From Utricularia gibba (taxonomy: Eukaryota > Streptophyta > Magnoliopsida > Lamiales > Lentibulariaceae): a stretch of DNA of 64,000 nucleotides. Positions 44,736-56,565 of the stretch are shown here, piece by piece. The stretch is from the NCBI GenBank assembly GCA_002189035.1, contig NEEC01000016.1, forward strand, positions 620,001-684,000, given 5' to 3'. Made by a program: the position numbers and the translations under genes. Numbering within the stretch: position 1 is the stretch's first letter; the number at the start of each line of letters is the position of its first letter. The notes beneath the pieces were generated by a model. That model made no database searches. It was given only the letters and a program-made list of their open reading frames with translations, and was not told the DNA's origin.

Positions 44736-46163
44736 TTACTAATCCTAAAATCGACTTCAAATCAGAAGGGTGACTGAAACTACCACACCAACAGCACAAG
44801 AAACAATCACAGTTGCTTACTTCTTTAAGCGAGAAGTATAGACGCAAGAGCAATACAGAAATTCATAGCATTAGGCCCTGAAAACTTCATCATAGACCGT
44901 GCATTGAAAATCCATTTCAAGTTACTCAAACGCCAGTTTATAAAAATTGCTTCTAGCTACTACCCAAGTTTCTGTTTTCTACCGGAGCAGTTCTGCATAA
45001 GATGAAATCTCTTCAAGGAAAAGCGTTTTGAATGAGCCGGGGAATAAAAACCTCAAAACATAATAATGAACCCATCAAAAATACAGGAAGCGAACAGCAT
45101 CAGGTTCACTCGGGGCCAATAAACCTCAACGGCGATAATCTAGCCAGAGACTCGAGTCCGGATGGGTGAAACACAGAAATGCGGGATCTGGGGCCTGGGA
45201 TATCAGACACGACGAACAAACGGCGCCACCTGAAAGAGAGTGCTCCAGAATACAGTAACAAGGGTATGAAAGCTGATGGTGACAACAATTAAGTGGAAAA
45301 GCAAGCAGTAATTAGGAAAGAAAACTGGATTGATTTCAACATTCGAAATACCCATGAGAGCGCTTACAAGTTCCACACCTTTTTTCCTTTCCCGCGTGCA
45401 CAAAAATCAATATAAGCAAGTTCATAAACACTCTCATTTACATAAAGGTCTGTTCTTTATCACCCAAGGAGCAACCCAATATTACCATTAACAGGAAAAG
45501 CATCCCTGCCCCGTGAAATGTCCATCTAGTGTGGGGCTGGAGTGTTGTGAGTATCGAGGACCAAGAAAAGCAAATGTCTTTTCTTGAATGATTGCATTGC
45601 GGGAATAACACAATGCTCAGTTACCCAGACGTCACTATTTTGAAAAGCTTTCATCTTATGCATGTCCCCTGCTAACTAAAAACCTACAGCAAGAGAAATA
45701 AAGGTCCTGTGAGGGAATCGTCTGAGGTGGCAAGAGTTTCAACATTTGGGATTTCCATGACGTAGCAAAATCTCATTTTTAGATTTCCCTGTGAGATTCC
45801 TGGCTGCCGAAGATGCCGAAATTACGCTTCAAATTGTCGGCCTAAAAAGTAAAGGAATAATATGCATAACAAGTAACACCTCTTCGTGCTCATGCTGTCT
45901 TGTTCTCTACTACATGTACTTTATTAAGTAGCTGCCTTCCTCATCTTCGACTATTATCCTGTATGGTGTAATGCACGTATATCTGATCCCAATATGTTTC
46001 CAATCTCTACAAATCATCATGAAATTTCACATAGTCCACGCTAATCACAACTTTTATGGCTAGTTTCTGCTACTGTACCACAACTGCACAGAAAAATCAT
46101 TTTTCACTAACAATAATAACAGGGTTTGTCATCGAAGTAACAATCACCTGCTGCATATAAGTA
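44736..46163. other. Intergenic region between KIN-beta3 and ABCG3
   Basis: Both flanking genes run leftward, so this holds the KIN-beta3 3' UTR and the ABCG3 promoter and 5' UTR. Reverse open frames at 45106-45403 look like 5' UTR or chance. No gene is recognised. Confidence 0.55.
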
Positions 46164-46572
46164 TCACTGTCTTGTGACAGGCTTATAGAGCACAACAGTG
46201 ACATACTTCGATCGAAAGCGATGAGTGACCCCGAGCGCCACAACAGATCTTGGAGGTTCTCTGTTCTCAATATAGAGATGATTTATGTTCACATTTTGAG
46301 GAGATGGGAGTGGTCCGCAAGGATCACTAGGAGCAGAAAGGTTCAACAAAGTGTGGCTCAAATGTGGAGGAAGGGCTGGGGGCTCTCGGCCGTCGTCATC
46401 ATTTCCTGGGTACACATTGTTGTAACTTGCTTCAGGTGAATTTGGAACGTCAAATCCAACAACACTCACTTGATCCTAATAAAAAGAGAATCTAAATTAG
46501 AACGACTGGTAAATAAGAATACGGATACCTTGTCTCGTGACTTACTTGGCTCTCACCATACTGGTGGTTCAT
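46164..46572 (-). CDS. KINB3: SnRK1 regulatory subunit KIN-beta3 (plant-specific short beta subunit)
   Basis: Two exons: 46572-46546 (nine codons, MNHQYGESQ) and 46475-46164, giving 112 residues. It is the plant-specific beta-type subunit that lacks the glycogen-binding domain and keeps only the C-terminal region that bridges the SnRK1 kinase and the gamma subunit. The signature is VVGFDVPNSPEASYNNVYP, PPALPPHLSHTLLN, NINHLYIEN, PRSVVALGVTHRFRSKYVTVVLYKPV. The C-terminal end (TRQ, stop) is shorter than the usual QRRGSANV; a further small exon cannot be excluded. Length agrees with Arabidopsis KIN-beta3 (114). Confidence 0.92.
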
Positions 46573-48269
46573 TGCAAGTTTCCAAAAATTGAGTCCCTGA
46601 AAAAACAGCCCCCAAAAAATTGTCACCTTTGCTAGCATAAAAGATTTTAGTTCGAGTTTTACCCAAATGAATGAAAACTTTCACCTTTAGAAAAAGCGAT
46701 ATAAAAATTTTAACAGGAAACATTTCTAGTGTATATTTAGTATACTACGTAGAGAGCAGAATCATCAACACTGACAGTTAATTAATTCAGGGCAAACGCG
46801 CTGTTAATAGCAAAGAATTCAGATGACAAGAATTATTTGAGAACTTTAGGGGAAAAAATCACCAATAAAGAACACATAAAAAGTCAAGATCAGGACCATC
46901 TCAAAGCCCAAAAGGTTAAATGTACGTTTAGCAGCACCAGGATTAAAACTGGTACATTGAACACAACAGTTTAAATGGCGGCTTTTACATTACAATCCCA
47001 TACCAAAAACAACAAGTGATGAAAAAAATAATTTCTTCACGAATTCAACTTCCGGGTACCAATATGGCCTAGTCGCATTTATAAGCTTTTTAAACAACTA
47101 CACATATTCAAGTTCCAAGCATCGACTTCAAAATGCATTCACAAACAATTGCCCACTGAGCAGTGGAAAAAACCTGTTCTTCGGAAATAAGTTAAAGCTG
47201 TATTCTTTCACATATAAAGCAGACAACTTTACAATCCATCATTAGAATACTTTAAAAAAGTTGGAACTTCTGTACGTTGATACACATGAAAATTAAATGT
47301 TAATCAGACATCAGTTTTCCATGTGAATTACCGGATTTCTTTAACGAGAAGTAAAATCTTTGTGCGACGAACAAAGACCTGTTTAACATAAAGCCTAGCT
47401 AGACTGCACATAAAGAAACTCAGGCACATGAGTGAAATCCAAGAAAAACATGAACACTATGCGCCACTAAGCTCACACAGATTAAAAGCCTCAGCCATTA
47501 ATGCGTCCGAATTACTAAATGTGCAGCCACTAAGATCATCAGGTGATATAAACCCGAAAACATGCAAATGAATCGCCAGAATTCATTGACCGGAAATCAA
47601 GAAATAAAATCACATGCAAGGCCGATGCCCAAGTTTACAAAAAAAAAAAAAATTCAAGAATAACAACTCGCATTCCTCTACTTCCAAAATAAAGTAAAAT
47701 TTTTTGGCATGTACCCAAAACACCATCAGAACTAACGTGAACTGCATCTAGAAACCCGTATGCCCAAAAATGAAAAAAAAAAAAAAAAACGATGACCGAA
47801 AATGTACAGTAACAGAAAGAACAAAAAATTAAGGAAAGAAATAGAAGAACCATTCACTACGACATCAAAACAAAACCGCTTTTGACCCCAAAAGACAATG
47901 GAACTCCCCACAAAAGTCAATGAAACAACCACCAGAAATTGAAGAAGCAAAAACATTGACAGCCCCAAGACTCGCTACCTCAAGAGGTGCCGACGGAAAG
48001 AAGGATACCACACAACCAAGAATTTCGAAAACTTCCGACCATCACAACCTTTTACCTAGAAGATTCCGCCAATAGATTCTTGACCAACTTATTATTCGCT
48101 TTAGCAGGGATTTCAAAAGTAATCGTTGGTAGTAGATGGGCCTCCAGAAATCCCGGCCCATGGGCCTCCACTTATGCCTGCCCTGCTGGCACGTCTATAA
48201 TTATATTAGTAATATTTGAATTTTAAAAAATAATTAAAATTTAAAGAAATTTAAAAATATTTCCTTTTC
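46573..48269. other. Upstream region of KIN-beta3
   Basis: A likely 5' UTR with intron(s) runs up to about 48000, since an acceptor-like TTTTTTCAG lies just before the ATG on the coding strand. Reverse open frames at 47635-47968 are hydrophobic only because of T-rich runs. No gene is recognised. Confidence 0.5.
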
Positions 48270-48328
48270 TAAAAAAGGAAAGACTTGGACCACAGGGCGC
48301 AGAAGTAAGTACCATCAATTTAGGGTTT
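48137..48328. promoter_or_regulatory. Site II triplet plus telo-box
   Basis: Three TGGGCC-type site II motifs (48137-48142, reversed at 48155-48160, and 48161-48166) are followed by TAGGGTTT, a reversed telo-box, at 48321-48328. This pairing is typical of promoters of ribosomal and growth-linked plant genes. It could serve the rightward transcript starting near 48350 or KIN-beta3 on the left. Confidence 0.5.
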
Positions 48329-50290
48329 ATAAGGATGGGGCAACTCTATGAAAAGACACTTCACCATAAAAGCCAGGCACCCTTGGCCTACCAATCGGGT
48401 CCGCTGTCGGGTCAAAGTGTTGGATCCAATTATACCTTTACTTTTTTTCCCCAAATGAATTTAATTTTATATAATACGAATCAGGAGGCTAATGAGGTAC
48501 GCGAGACGAACCTTCTGAACCCTTCCCTCTGTTCTCGATCTCCATCTCCTCCTCACGGCTGGTGCAGCGGCGATCGGTATCGTTCTTCGTTCCCTCTCAG
48601 CCCTGGATCTACTTCTTCTCTGTAGAATCCGATCAATCCGCTTTCTTTCCTGCTGTGTTGGGAGTGAGGATTGAGAAGGATAAGCGGATGAACTGCGAGA
48701 GCGAGGCGTTGTTTTCTGGTGCAGCATCCTCAAGATTCACGCAACCAGAGACTGTTGACGGTGCTCAGCAGCCGTTAGATCGTGAGAATCTTGATGATGC
48801 TGCATCGGCAATCAACGGCTACCTAGACACGCCAGCCAGCCAGCCAGCCTCGGAAGGTGAGCGAGCGAGCGAGCCAGAAGAGGAATTTGTGATAAATGAG
48901 TGAATTTCAAAATATGTAAAACAAATTAAAAAATCAAATTCAAGTATTAAGTTATTAATTAATTAAAATGCATGATTATTAAATTATATACAATTATACC
49001 CTAGATTTTTTTTACGAGATATGAAAAGTTATTTTACGTTAGATAATATATGTTAATCTTGATAAATAATAATATTTGATATCATTAATTAATTATATAT
49101 ATATTTTTTTTTTGTTTAATTCTTTATTTATACTGAAACATAAATTCATATATGATGGTACAAAATTAAAAAATAACTCCAAAAAATTAATTCGAAAGAA
49201 CTTTATTTTTTATTGAAGCATGGGTATATTAACTTCTCAAACATTTCATTGCTCTTGCTTCATGTGAAGTAGAAGCAAAACATGTCTTATCTAAGAATCA
49301 CTTCTATAAATGATTTTATTGAAGTTAGAGTTCCACCAAACAGATTCTAAACCTCAATTTCATTGAGCATATGAAAAAGATTTAGAAAGGTGTGATGATG
49401 AATATAATTAGGATTTATGAACATACTAATCCTAAACACAAAAAATTAGCATTGTTCCTAACACATGGGCAGACCCGACCCGACCCGACACGGAATTCTA
49501 ACCCGGTAGTTTCTCGATTGCGTCAGTTACCCAATAAAGTAGGACACACCTCGATTTCAGGAAAGAGTTGGACCACACGGGGATGGGATGCAGCATCAAC
49601 TAGGGTTTATAACGTTAGGCCCACTCTAGGAATCTCGACTAGTTGTCGATGTCTCGTACCCTAATTCAATAATAATAATAATAATATTGAAAAGAATTAT
49701 TTTTTCATATATATATATATATTACCAATTAATTATTTTTCTAAATGTTCTTAAAGGGTGATGGAAACCATACTTGGCAAGAATGTGGGCAGAATGGAGT
49801 GAATTTTTCTAGTGAAAAAAAGCTTTAGGTTGAAGTCACTGTGAAACACACTGTTTAGTAACAGTAATTGCATGAATTTGATTATGATAAAGGTAGGGTT
49901 CATGGCGTCGAGGCTGGAACACTTCAGTGTGAGCTTCTTTAACCCTACTTTCTGCTTCTTCTGCTCCTGGGTTCTGGTTCATGAATCATCATACACGCAT
50001 TTTTTGGGTATTGGGTGGGTGGCTGCATCCCCATCTCATTCTTTTTTATGTCTCTGTACAGTAGAGATCAGCATCTGGTTTCATCTCTTTGTTTCTTGAT
50101 GGAATCTGGTTTCATGAGGATATACAAATAGCAGGAGCGAGCCGCTGTTTTCTGTTGCAGCATCTTCGGGGTACACGGAGCGGAAGCTGATGATGATGAT
50201 CAGCAGGGTTGGGTCCTGGGGATCTTGATAATGCTGTTCCATCGGCAATCAATGGCTACCAGCATAACACGTGTTCTCATGGTCTCCTGT
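48270..50290 (+). repeat. Degenerate tandem duplication of a promoter and first-exon segment
   Basis: Two similar blocks run in the same order and orientation. In copy A, TTGGACCACA and TAGGGTTTATAA lie at 48285-48335, and an exon-like part lies at 48690-48815. In copy B the matching parts are at 49569-49615 and 50130-50260. Shared exon text includes CTGTTTTCT/TTGTTTTCT, GCAGCATC, CTTGAT.ATGCTG and CATCGGCAATCAA.GGCTACC. Copy A keeps an open frame (ATG 48689 to stop 48903, Met-Asn-Cys-Glu-Ser-Glu start, Glu-rich end); copy B does not. I do not recognise the protein. CCAG/CAGC and GAGC tetranucleotide runs at 48829-48875 end copy A. Confidence 0.65.
48689..48903 (+). CDS. Short unrecognised open frame in duplicated block (doubtful)
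   Basis: An ATG-started frame of 71 codons lies downstream of a telo-box and a TC-rich leader, the usual look of a plant 5' UTR. It encodes MNCESEALFSGAASSRFT, then LDRENLDDAASAINGYLD and an acidic end. The last third is produced by tetranucleotide repeats, so the frame may originally have continued by splicing. No family is recognised. It may be the leftover first exon of a dead gene. Confidence 0.3.
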
Positions 50291-50775
50291 CGTGTCCGAA
50301 CTGTAGGGCAAGCAGGAAGGCTGACAGAATGAATGAGCATTTTCTTCATATTCTGTAGTTTTCCCAACACGACACCTCTTCTTTGTGAGGGTTTTCCTGG
50401 AACCCCATTTTTCCACTCATGAAGCACGTAAAGTTTTCTGAACACTGCAGTCTCATGTTTCTGAAACTTGCTATGAGGAAGAACGGGAGGAAATAGCATG
50501 AAAAAGAGAAAGTACAGTTCGATTGAAACACTGGTATCGTAACACACAGGGGCTAACGCTTGATGAAGATCCTGACCTTCTGTTTCCAAAACCAACTGAA
50601 CTGATACAAACGAGACGCACATTTTGGTATTGGCAAAGATGTTGTCTGATCTCGGCTCCGTGCTTCCATTGAAGAATCTTCAAAAGCATCATCATGGCAT
50701 CTGTTGGTGCCTCTATGTGCTCCAGGGGCAATTCTTCAATAACCCATACAAAAATAAAAGGAATGAGCCAACGCT

Positions 50776-51345
50776 ACACAGAGGAGCTGCCGGCAAACTC
50801 AGTCGCGGCCGCGATTTTCGGCTTGGGCTTCCATACTACCATTGCCTGTACCATTCCGGCGACGGAAGCTGCGTTTTGAAGGGCACCTTGGGTCACCTTC
50901 CCTGGGTCGATGACTCCGGCTTCCACCAAGTTCCCATTCCCTGATTTCACCTTCTCCACGACCACCTCGCCTTCTACACCCGCCTTCTGAGGTATGGCTA
51001 TCAAAGCCCGGAAATGAAGCGTATCTTGAAGCATAAAATGAAGTTACCCTGGCTTTCAAAAGGTAACATCAAAACAAAAAAAAAAAAAAAACCCAGAAAA
51101 CTTGCGAAAAGGCATTTTTCAGCATACCTTCAGCCTGAAACTCTTCCCTTTTGGATACTATCAGTCCCAAGCCGCGCATCAGAACCTTCAAGTTTCTTTT
51201 TTATTGCAGAGACAAACGCTGAGAGGCGCACCAGGCAGCCCCGCCGCCAGGAACAGCGCCTTCCCCGATAGCAGCAAAAGTTGCATTTTTGTCATCCTTC
51301 ATGGCGAAGCTTGCGATCCTCTACCTCGGTTTATACAGTAAGGTG
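50776..51345 (-). pseudogene. Chloroplast chaperonin CPN60-alpha pseudogene (C-terminal fragment)
   Basis: Reverse-strand sequence matches the last part of the RuBisCO-binding chaperonin alpha subunit: EDRKLRHE, KNATFAAIGEGAVPGGGAA, LSAFVSAIKKKLEGSDARLGTD, then, in a second exon (about 51034-50776), [48 protein letters not shown] and KPKPKIAA. It is not functional. There is a one-base insertion near 51294, a one-base loss near 51237, loss of the segment that normally reads EWE.GYNAMTD.YE, and loss of LTT before QA. The equatorial and apical domains that should lie upstream are absent from the next 600 bases. Confidence 0.85.
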
Positions 51346-51956
51346 ATTGTTGATGGTGATGACTGTATTTTAAAAATTATTATCAATTTGAGTTGAATCT
51401 TTTTTTCATATTAAATTAAATATTTTAATTATATTTAAAAAAAAATTGTGATTACCAATAGACTGAAACTATTTTTTTTCATTTAGTATGAATTCAAATT
51501 AAATAAAATCTAATTAAATTCATGACTATAATAAACTCATGAAGTTTTTAAAACCCTAGCACAGAGTTTATTGTTTATTCAAATAAATAATTATGTGAAA
51601 AAAGTAATAAATAATTACAAATTTTAAGTCATATGCCACAAACAGTAGCCCTAAAAATAATTGTCCTCCTTTTTACCTAAAAAGTAAAAATAATTGTCCT
51701 CCTCAGTAGTCAGTAGCCTAAAAATAATTGTCCTCGTTTTTACCCTAAAAATAATTTCAAATTTTAATTGTCCTCCTTTATAACCTAAAAATAATGCAGC
51801 CATATCTTCAGGGGGGTGGGGGGATTTTGTTTGAGGAGATTCTCTGAATCTCTGGCATTTCAGGCGGCGGAATTCGTAAGCCTGTGCAACCGACCCAGCA
51901 AATCATTTTCAGAGTTCCACCATTCGCTACGTTTTTTTGTCTGTGGAGTTGTTTGT
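51346..51956. other. Intergenic region with a short repeat array
   Basis: AT-rich sequence, a repeat array at 51650-51795 (listed separately), then the probable 5' UTR of the DUF707 gene from about 51815. Confidence 0.55.
51650..51795. repeat. Imperfect tandem array of an AT-rich unit
   Basis: The motif CTAAAAATAATTGTCCTC and close variants recur about five times (starting near 51651, 51683, 51718, 51745 and 51763), joined by CTTTTTACC-like spacers and AGTAGCC. It looks like a local slippage or unequal-exchange array just upstream of the DUF707 gene. Confidence 0.75.
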
Positions 51957-54900
51957 ATGCGCTTGTCTGGGAATAACTGCACTAGAATCTTGAGAAAGGT
52001 GAGGAAGCGGTGTGGGAAAGTTGTTTTTTGATTTTTGGGGTCGATGCGTTGCTCCCTTCTTTTTATCTTTATTTTTTTTCATAATGTAGTCTGTTCTGTA
52101 GGTGGATTATGATTCTGTTTTGTGGACTTCCTGGTTGGTCCATATCATTTTTTGCTTTACTCTAAGATCGTCTGCTTGTAGTTGGGTGTTTGGTTTATTG
52201 GGAGCATGTTGCAGGTCCAAAGTTGAAGTTTTTCCGTGCTTTATTAGAAGGTTTTGGCTTTGTTTCTGCTGTTTGGGTGTCTTTCGGTGTTTCATGCCGA
52301 TTGGTTTCCTTGCCGACAATAATGAATGTAGATGACTGATTTTACTTACTGAAAGGACGAGTTATTAAGACTTTGGTCTCTCTAGACTTGAATCTGTAGG
52401 TTTTTTGTTTTGATACAAGTGCCAGAAGGTGGGTGATGCAACATATTCTTTGGCCGTTGCTCAAAATTTCGATCAGTTGAGCAGCTTATCTCTTGAAAAT
52501 GGGAACCACCCATCGTAGGTTTGTAATGCTTCACATTCTGTAATCCATTTTACCAGGGAAAATGTCATCGGCCGCTTACCTTGTTTCAACTTTTTCTGTG
52601 CTGCAGCGGGGTAATTAAGAAGTCCAGTGGTCGTTTGCGCCTCTTCGTCACAACCATTACGGGAATGGTGTTTGGATACTTTGTCGGGGTTTCATTTCCT
52701 TCTGTTACTTTAAGTAAGGTAATCCACAATCTAACATATACACTTTGGAGATTTTTTATAATTCATTATGATATTTTCCTTCATGTTTTACAGATTATCC
52801 TACCCTCAAGGCTAATGTCATCTTTGGACGTGGCATTCACTGATGAAAATCATGATGTTAGACGTAATTTTCCTAAAAGTCTTGGGACAGGAAGTACTCC
52901 TCCAACACCGAGGGTATTCTCCCTAATCTTTTGATGGCATAAGTCATTTTTTGTTTATCTTCGTATGTGTATCCTTTCAGATTTTCGCTCCTACCAATCC
53001 ACGTGGTGCAGAGTCTTTACCTCCAGGAATTGTTGTCTCAGAATCAGACTTTTATTTAAGAAGATTATGGGGTGAGCCAAGTCGGGTAAGACATGTAGAA
53101 TATGGATTTTGTGAGAGCTGTGCTCTTAGGAATCCATATTCATGGTATCGTTAAGGTGTCTTTCAAATAAAAAGTTCGCCCTTGCATGATTACATATTTT
53201 GGAACGTTCAGGATCTGAGGAATAAGCCCAAGTACCTTGTAACATTTACAGTGGGTGTAGAGCAAAAGAGGAACATTAATATGGCTGTAAAAAAGGTAAC
53301 ATACATCTACAAAAATCTTCATCATGTGGTTTTTGAGTTTTAAATTTTCACGATGTGCATATAATGAGTTTGCATTATGTTCCAGTTTTCGGAGAATTTT
53401 CAGATACTACTGTTCCATTATGATGGGCGCACGAGTGAATGGGATGAGTTTGAGTGGTCAAAGCGTGCCATTCATGTCAGTGTTAGAAAGCAAACAAAAT
53501 GGTAAAACTTCTTGGTGTGGTATTTTTGAATGGATAATGACCACATGGACAACTCTTGGAGGTCTTTTGTAATTTTCATGTGTAGTTGAGAAGGTCAAGT
53601 GTCTTTTAGATGGCTTACTAAACCTTTTCTCTGAAGACAGCTATTCTTTTTTCAACCCCCCTAGGTGGTATGCAAAGAGATTTCTTCATCCAGCTATTGT
53701 AGCAGCGTATGATTACATTTTTATTTGGGATGAAGATCTTGGAGTTGAGCATTTCAATGCTGAGAAGTAATTCTCATCTTTCACTGCACCTATTGTTTTC
53801 AAGATTTTTCCGATCAAGCTGCCATAGATTTGATTCCTCCACTTTTTTGATGCTAGATACATTGAATTAGTCAGGAAACATGGTTTGGAGATATCTCAAC
53901 CAGGACTTGAACCCAACGAAGGGTTGACATGGCAAATGACGAAGAGGCTCGGTGACAGGGAAGTCCACAAGTAAGTTGTGTACTTTAATTTTGCAGAAAA
54001 TTTTTCTTCCCTCTCCCAGAATATGTTGCTTGATAACGGATATCTATGACAGGGAAACAGAGGAGAAGCCAGGATGGTGCAGTAATCCACATTTGCCACC
54101 ATGTGCAGCGTATTTGTTCTCTCCCATCTTAAACACACTCTTTTAATGTAGGCATTTCCTCAAAGTATGAGTGAATCTAGATAGTTTTTACCAGGGAGTG
54201 TTGGTTTGTGACCAATAGCTGTGATTACTCCTAGTTGAGTATTGTCACTAATTTTTCTGGGGAAAGTTCAAATAGAGTCTACATAAGCCAAACATGCATA
54301 GAGAAGTAAACGGAATCATGTCATTTTTATAACCAGTTCCAACAGCTTCAGAGTAGGGATGCTCTTTCACCAACAATTTGTGTAATTCTCTTTTTCCTTT
54401 TTCTGCACAGATTTGTTGAAATCATGGCTCCTGTGTTTTCTCGGGATGCTTGGAGATGTGTTTGGCATATGATTCAGGCAGCTGATGCACCTTGCTCACC
54501 TTCTTTACCTTTTCTATTCTGTTTCTCTGTCTCTTGTGCATTGAATGCTGAATCTCTTCTTTCAACTTTCACATTATCATGACTCTGAGCATATTGTTCT
54601 CTGCAGAATGACTTGGTTCACGGGTGGGGATTGGATTTTGCATTGAGGAGATGCGTAGAGGTCAGTCCATTTTCCCCATCCCATACACAGATCACATCCT
54701 TCTCCGTTTGAACACAATATCAATGAAACTGAAGCATCATATTGATCACAAATACCCAATTCCTCAGCCTGCTCATCAGAAGATAGGCGTAGTCGATTCC
54801 CAGTGGATCATTCACCAAGTAATCCCATCCCTTGGAAACCAGGTTCAAAACCATCATCATGATCTCACTTTGCATTCAAATCCTCATCTGCTATCAGCCT

Positions 54901-55138
54901 CGTGCTCCCCCGATGTGTAATTTTTCAGGGCGAGACTCAGAATGGAAGACCTCCATGGGAAGGGGTACGCGCTGGAGCCTTCTCTCTTTGCGCAGCACCA
55001 CCACCACACAGATTATGCAGCTGATTCACTCAATTCCTGCAGGTACGAGACAGGTGCAAACACGAGTGGGGGCTTTTCCAGGATCGTCTTGCCGGTGCAG
55101 ACAAGGCGTACATCTCCCAGCTACGGAGGACGCCTTAG
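51957..55138 (+). CDS. DUF707 family protein (Golgi-type single-pass membrane protein)
   Basis: Fifteen exons: 51957-51998, 52426-52514, 52607-52718, 52794-52913, 52981-53085, 53212-53295, 53386-53501, 53665-53766, 53857-53970, 54053-54109, 54411-54477, 54607-54660, 54768-54842, 54929-54964 and 55043-55138, giving 422 residues in frame. A signal anchor (RLRLFVTTITGMVFGYFVGVS) is followed by the DUF707 domain: KPKYLVTFTVGVEQ, LLFHYDGRTSEWDEFEW, YDYIFIWDEDLGVEHF, WRCVWHMIQNDLVHGWGLDF, GVVDSQWIIHQ. The IWDEDLG acidic cluster looks like a glycosyltransferase DxD site, but no activity is established. Databases often label it lysine-ketoglutarate reductase trans-splicing related. Intron 11 (54478-54606) appears to start with GC, not GT. 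The start codon is the least certain part. Confidence 0.88.
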
Positions 55139-56565
55139 GACCCGCCGGTCCCCTCCATTGTAAATTGCGTCACCCGCGTTTTCCACCATTGCGGTTACCA
55201 TTTCATCCTTTTTCCTTGCGTGGTTTCCCAAAATGGCTCCATAGCTTGGGTCCTATCCTTCGATTTCTCCAAGAATGCACGAGAGCCCGAGGCTACTTTG
55301 CCAACAAAGAATGGCGACGATCCCGAAAATTTACAGAGAGAGAGAGACAACTATTTTTGTGTATTTAATTATGGGATTTAAGTATATTCCAAAATGTAAT
55401 AAAAAAATATTGATTAATTATTTATAAATAGAAAAATACTACGAAAAGATAATTAAATGATGTTTTAATATCAAATCCCAATTTAATCTTTCATAAGTCT
55501 TGTAAAATATGGAATTTTGATGTATTTTAATATCTAATATCATCTATTAAATAAAATTTTAAAAATGAAAATTTTATTACTAAGTGTAGTAGAATTCTTA
55601 ATTATAATTGAATATGTATATACTCAATTGTGGATATTAGTATCTAATTTTAGGTATGTAATTGTGAGTATATAATTGTTGATATTAGTCATTTAATTAT
55701 AATGTAATTTGATATGTATATACTTAATTATATATAACATTTGATATCCAAAAATAAAAATTTGAATATATGAATGAAATCATCATGACATACGTATGTT
55801 AGTTAATCAAATAACATTTTATATATAAATTTAATTATAAATCTTTTATAATATACTATTAAACCTACTGACGTACCAAAACCAATTAAAGACACTCGTT
55901 TTAATTATATGACGAAAAAAAAGAAGAAAATAGAAAATAAAAAATGGTCAAATTTGGGAGTGTGGGGCCTATTTTGACCGAGGCAGTTAATTTAGGTTCC
56001 CCTGGTTAGACCGTCGATCCCGCACTGAACGGCGAAAGCCCGCTCCACTCCACCGACTTGTTGATGGGAAGAAATGGAGAAGTGGGGGCGCTGACTTGCG
56101 TGTTTAGTGCCCTTTTGTCTAAGATTTAGCGGGAGACTTTTTTTTTTCGCTGGATCTAGAAGTCAAAGTAGCTGCGGCCTGGTTGCTCGAATCAGTGTTC
56201 GGTGAAGGATTTTGAGATCCTTCACATAAATGAAGACGAGAGGGCTGTGTGATTAAAAGTCTTGTTTTGTTATTTAACGGGGGAGGACGTTCTGTGGGGC
56301 GGTGAGATCTCGTGATTTGATGATGGCGGAGTTTTGGTGGCTTCAAGAACTGGTGTCTGAAGGCGTTTATGATTCAGAGGTTTTAAAATAAGGTTGGATT
56401 CGTATACTGAGCTGATCTAATTGGTTTTTTGGGGTTTTATGTAAAGATTTTTCATTTTCTGAATCGGCTGGAAGTTATTACAATTTTTGGATTTCTGGTT
56501 GCTTTAGTTGAAATCAGAATTGCTGATGCTGGACTGTTTTTCCCGTGCCGTTTTGCAGTTTCTGG
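55139..56565. other. AT-rich intergenic region and 5' UTR of the sulfotransferase gene
   Basis: A (GA)n run at 55331-55343 follows the DUF707 3' end. From 55370 to 55930 the sequence is extremely AT-rich. From about 56000 it is GC-richer and probably holds the promoter and 5' UTR (with an intron near 56390-56558) of the gene starting at 56566. No gene is recognised within. Confidence 0.5.

Noticed and set aside
47635-47968. Two Phe/Leu-rich reverse frames
   Set aside because: They are A/T-run artefacts in the KIN-beta3 upstream region.
50200-50622. A 140-codon reverse frame
   Set aside because: It overlaps copy B of the duplicated block in the opposite direction and has no recognisable protein.
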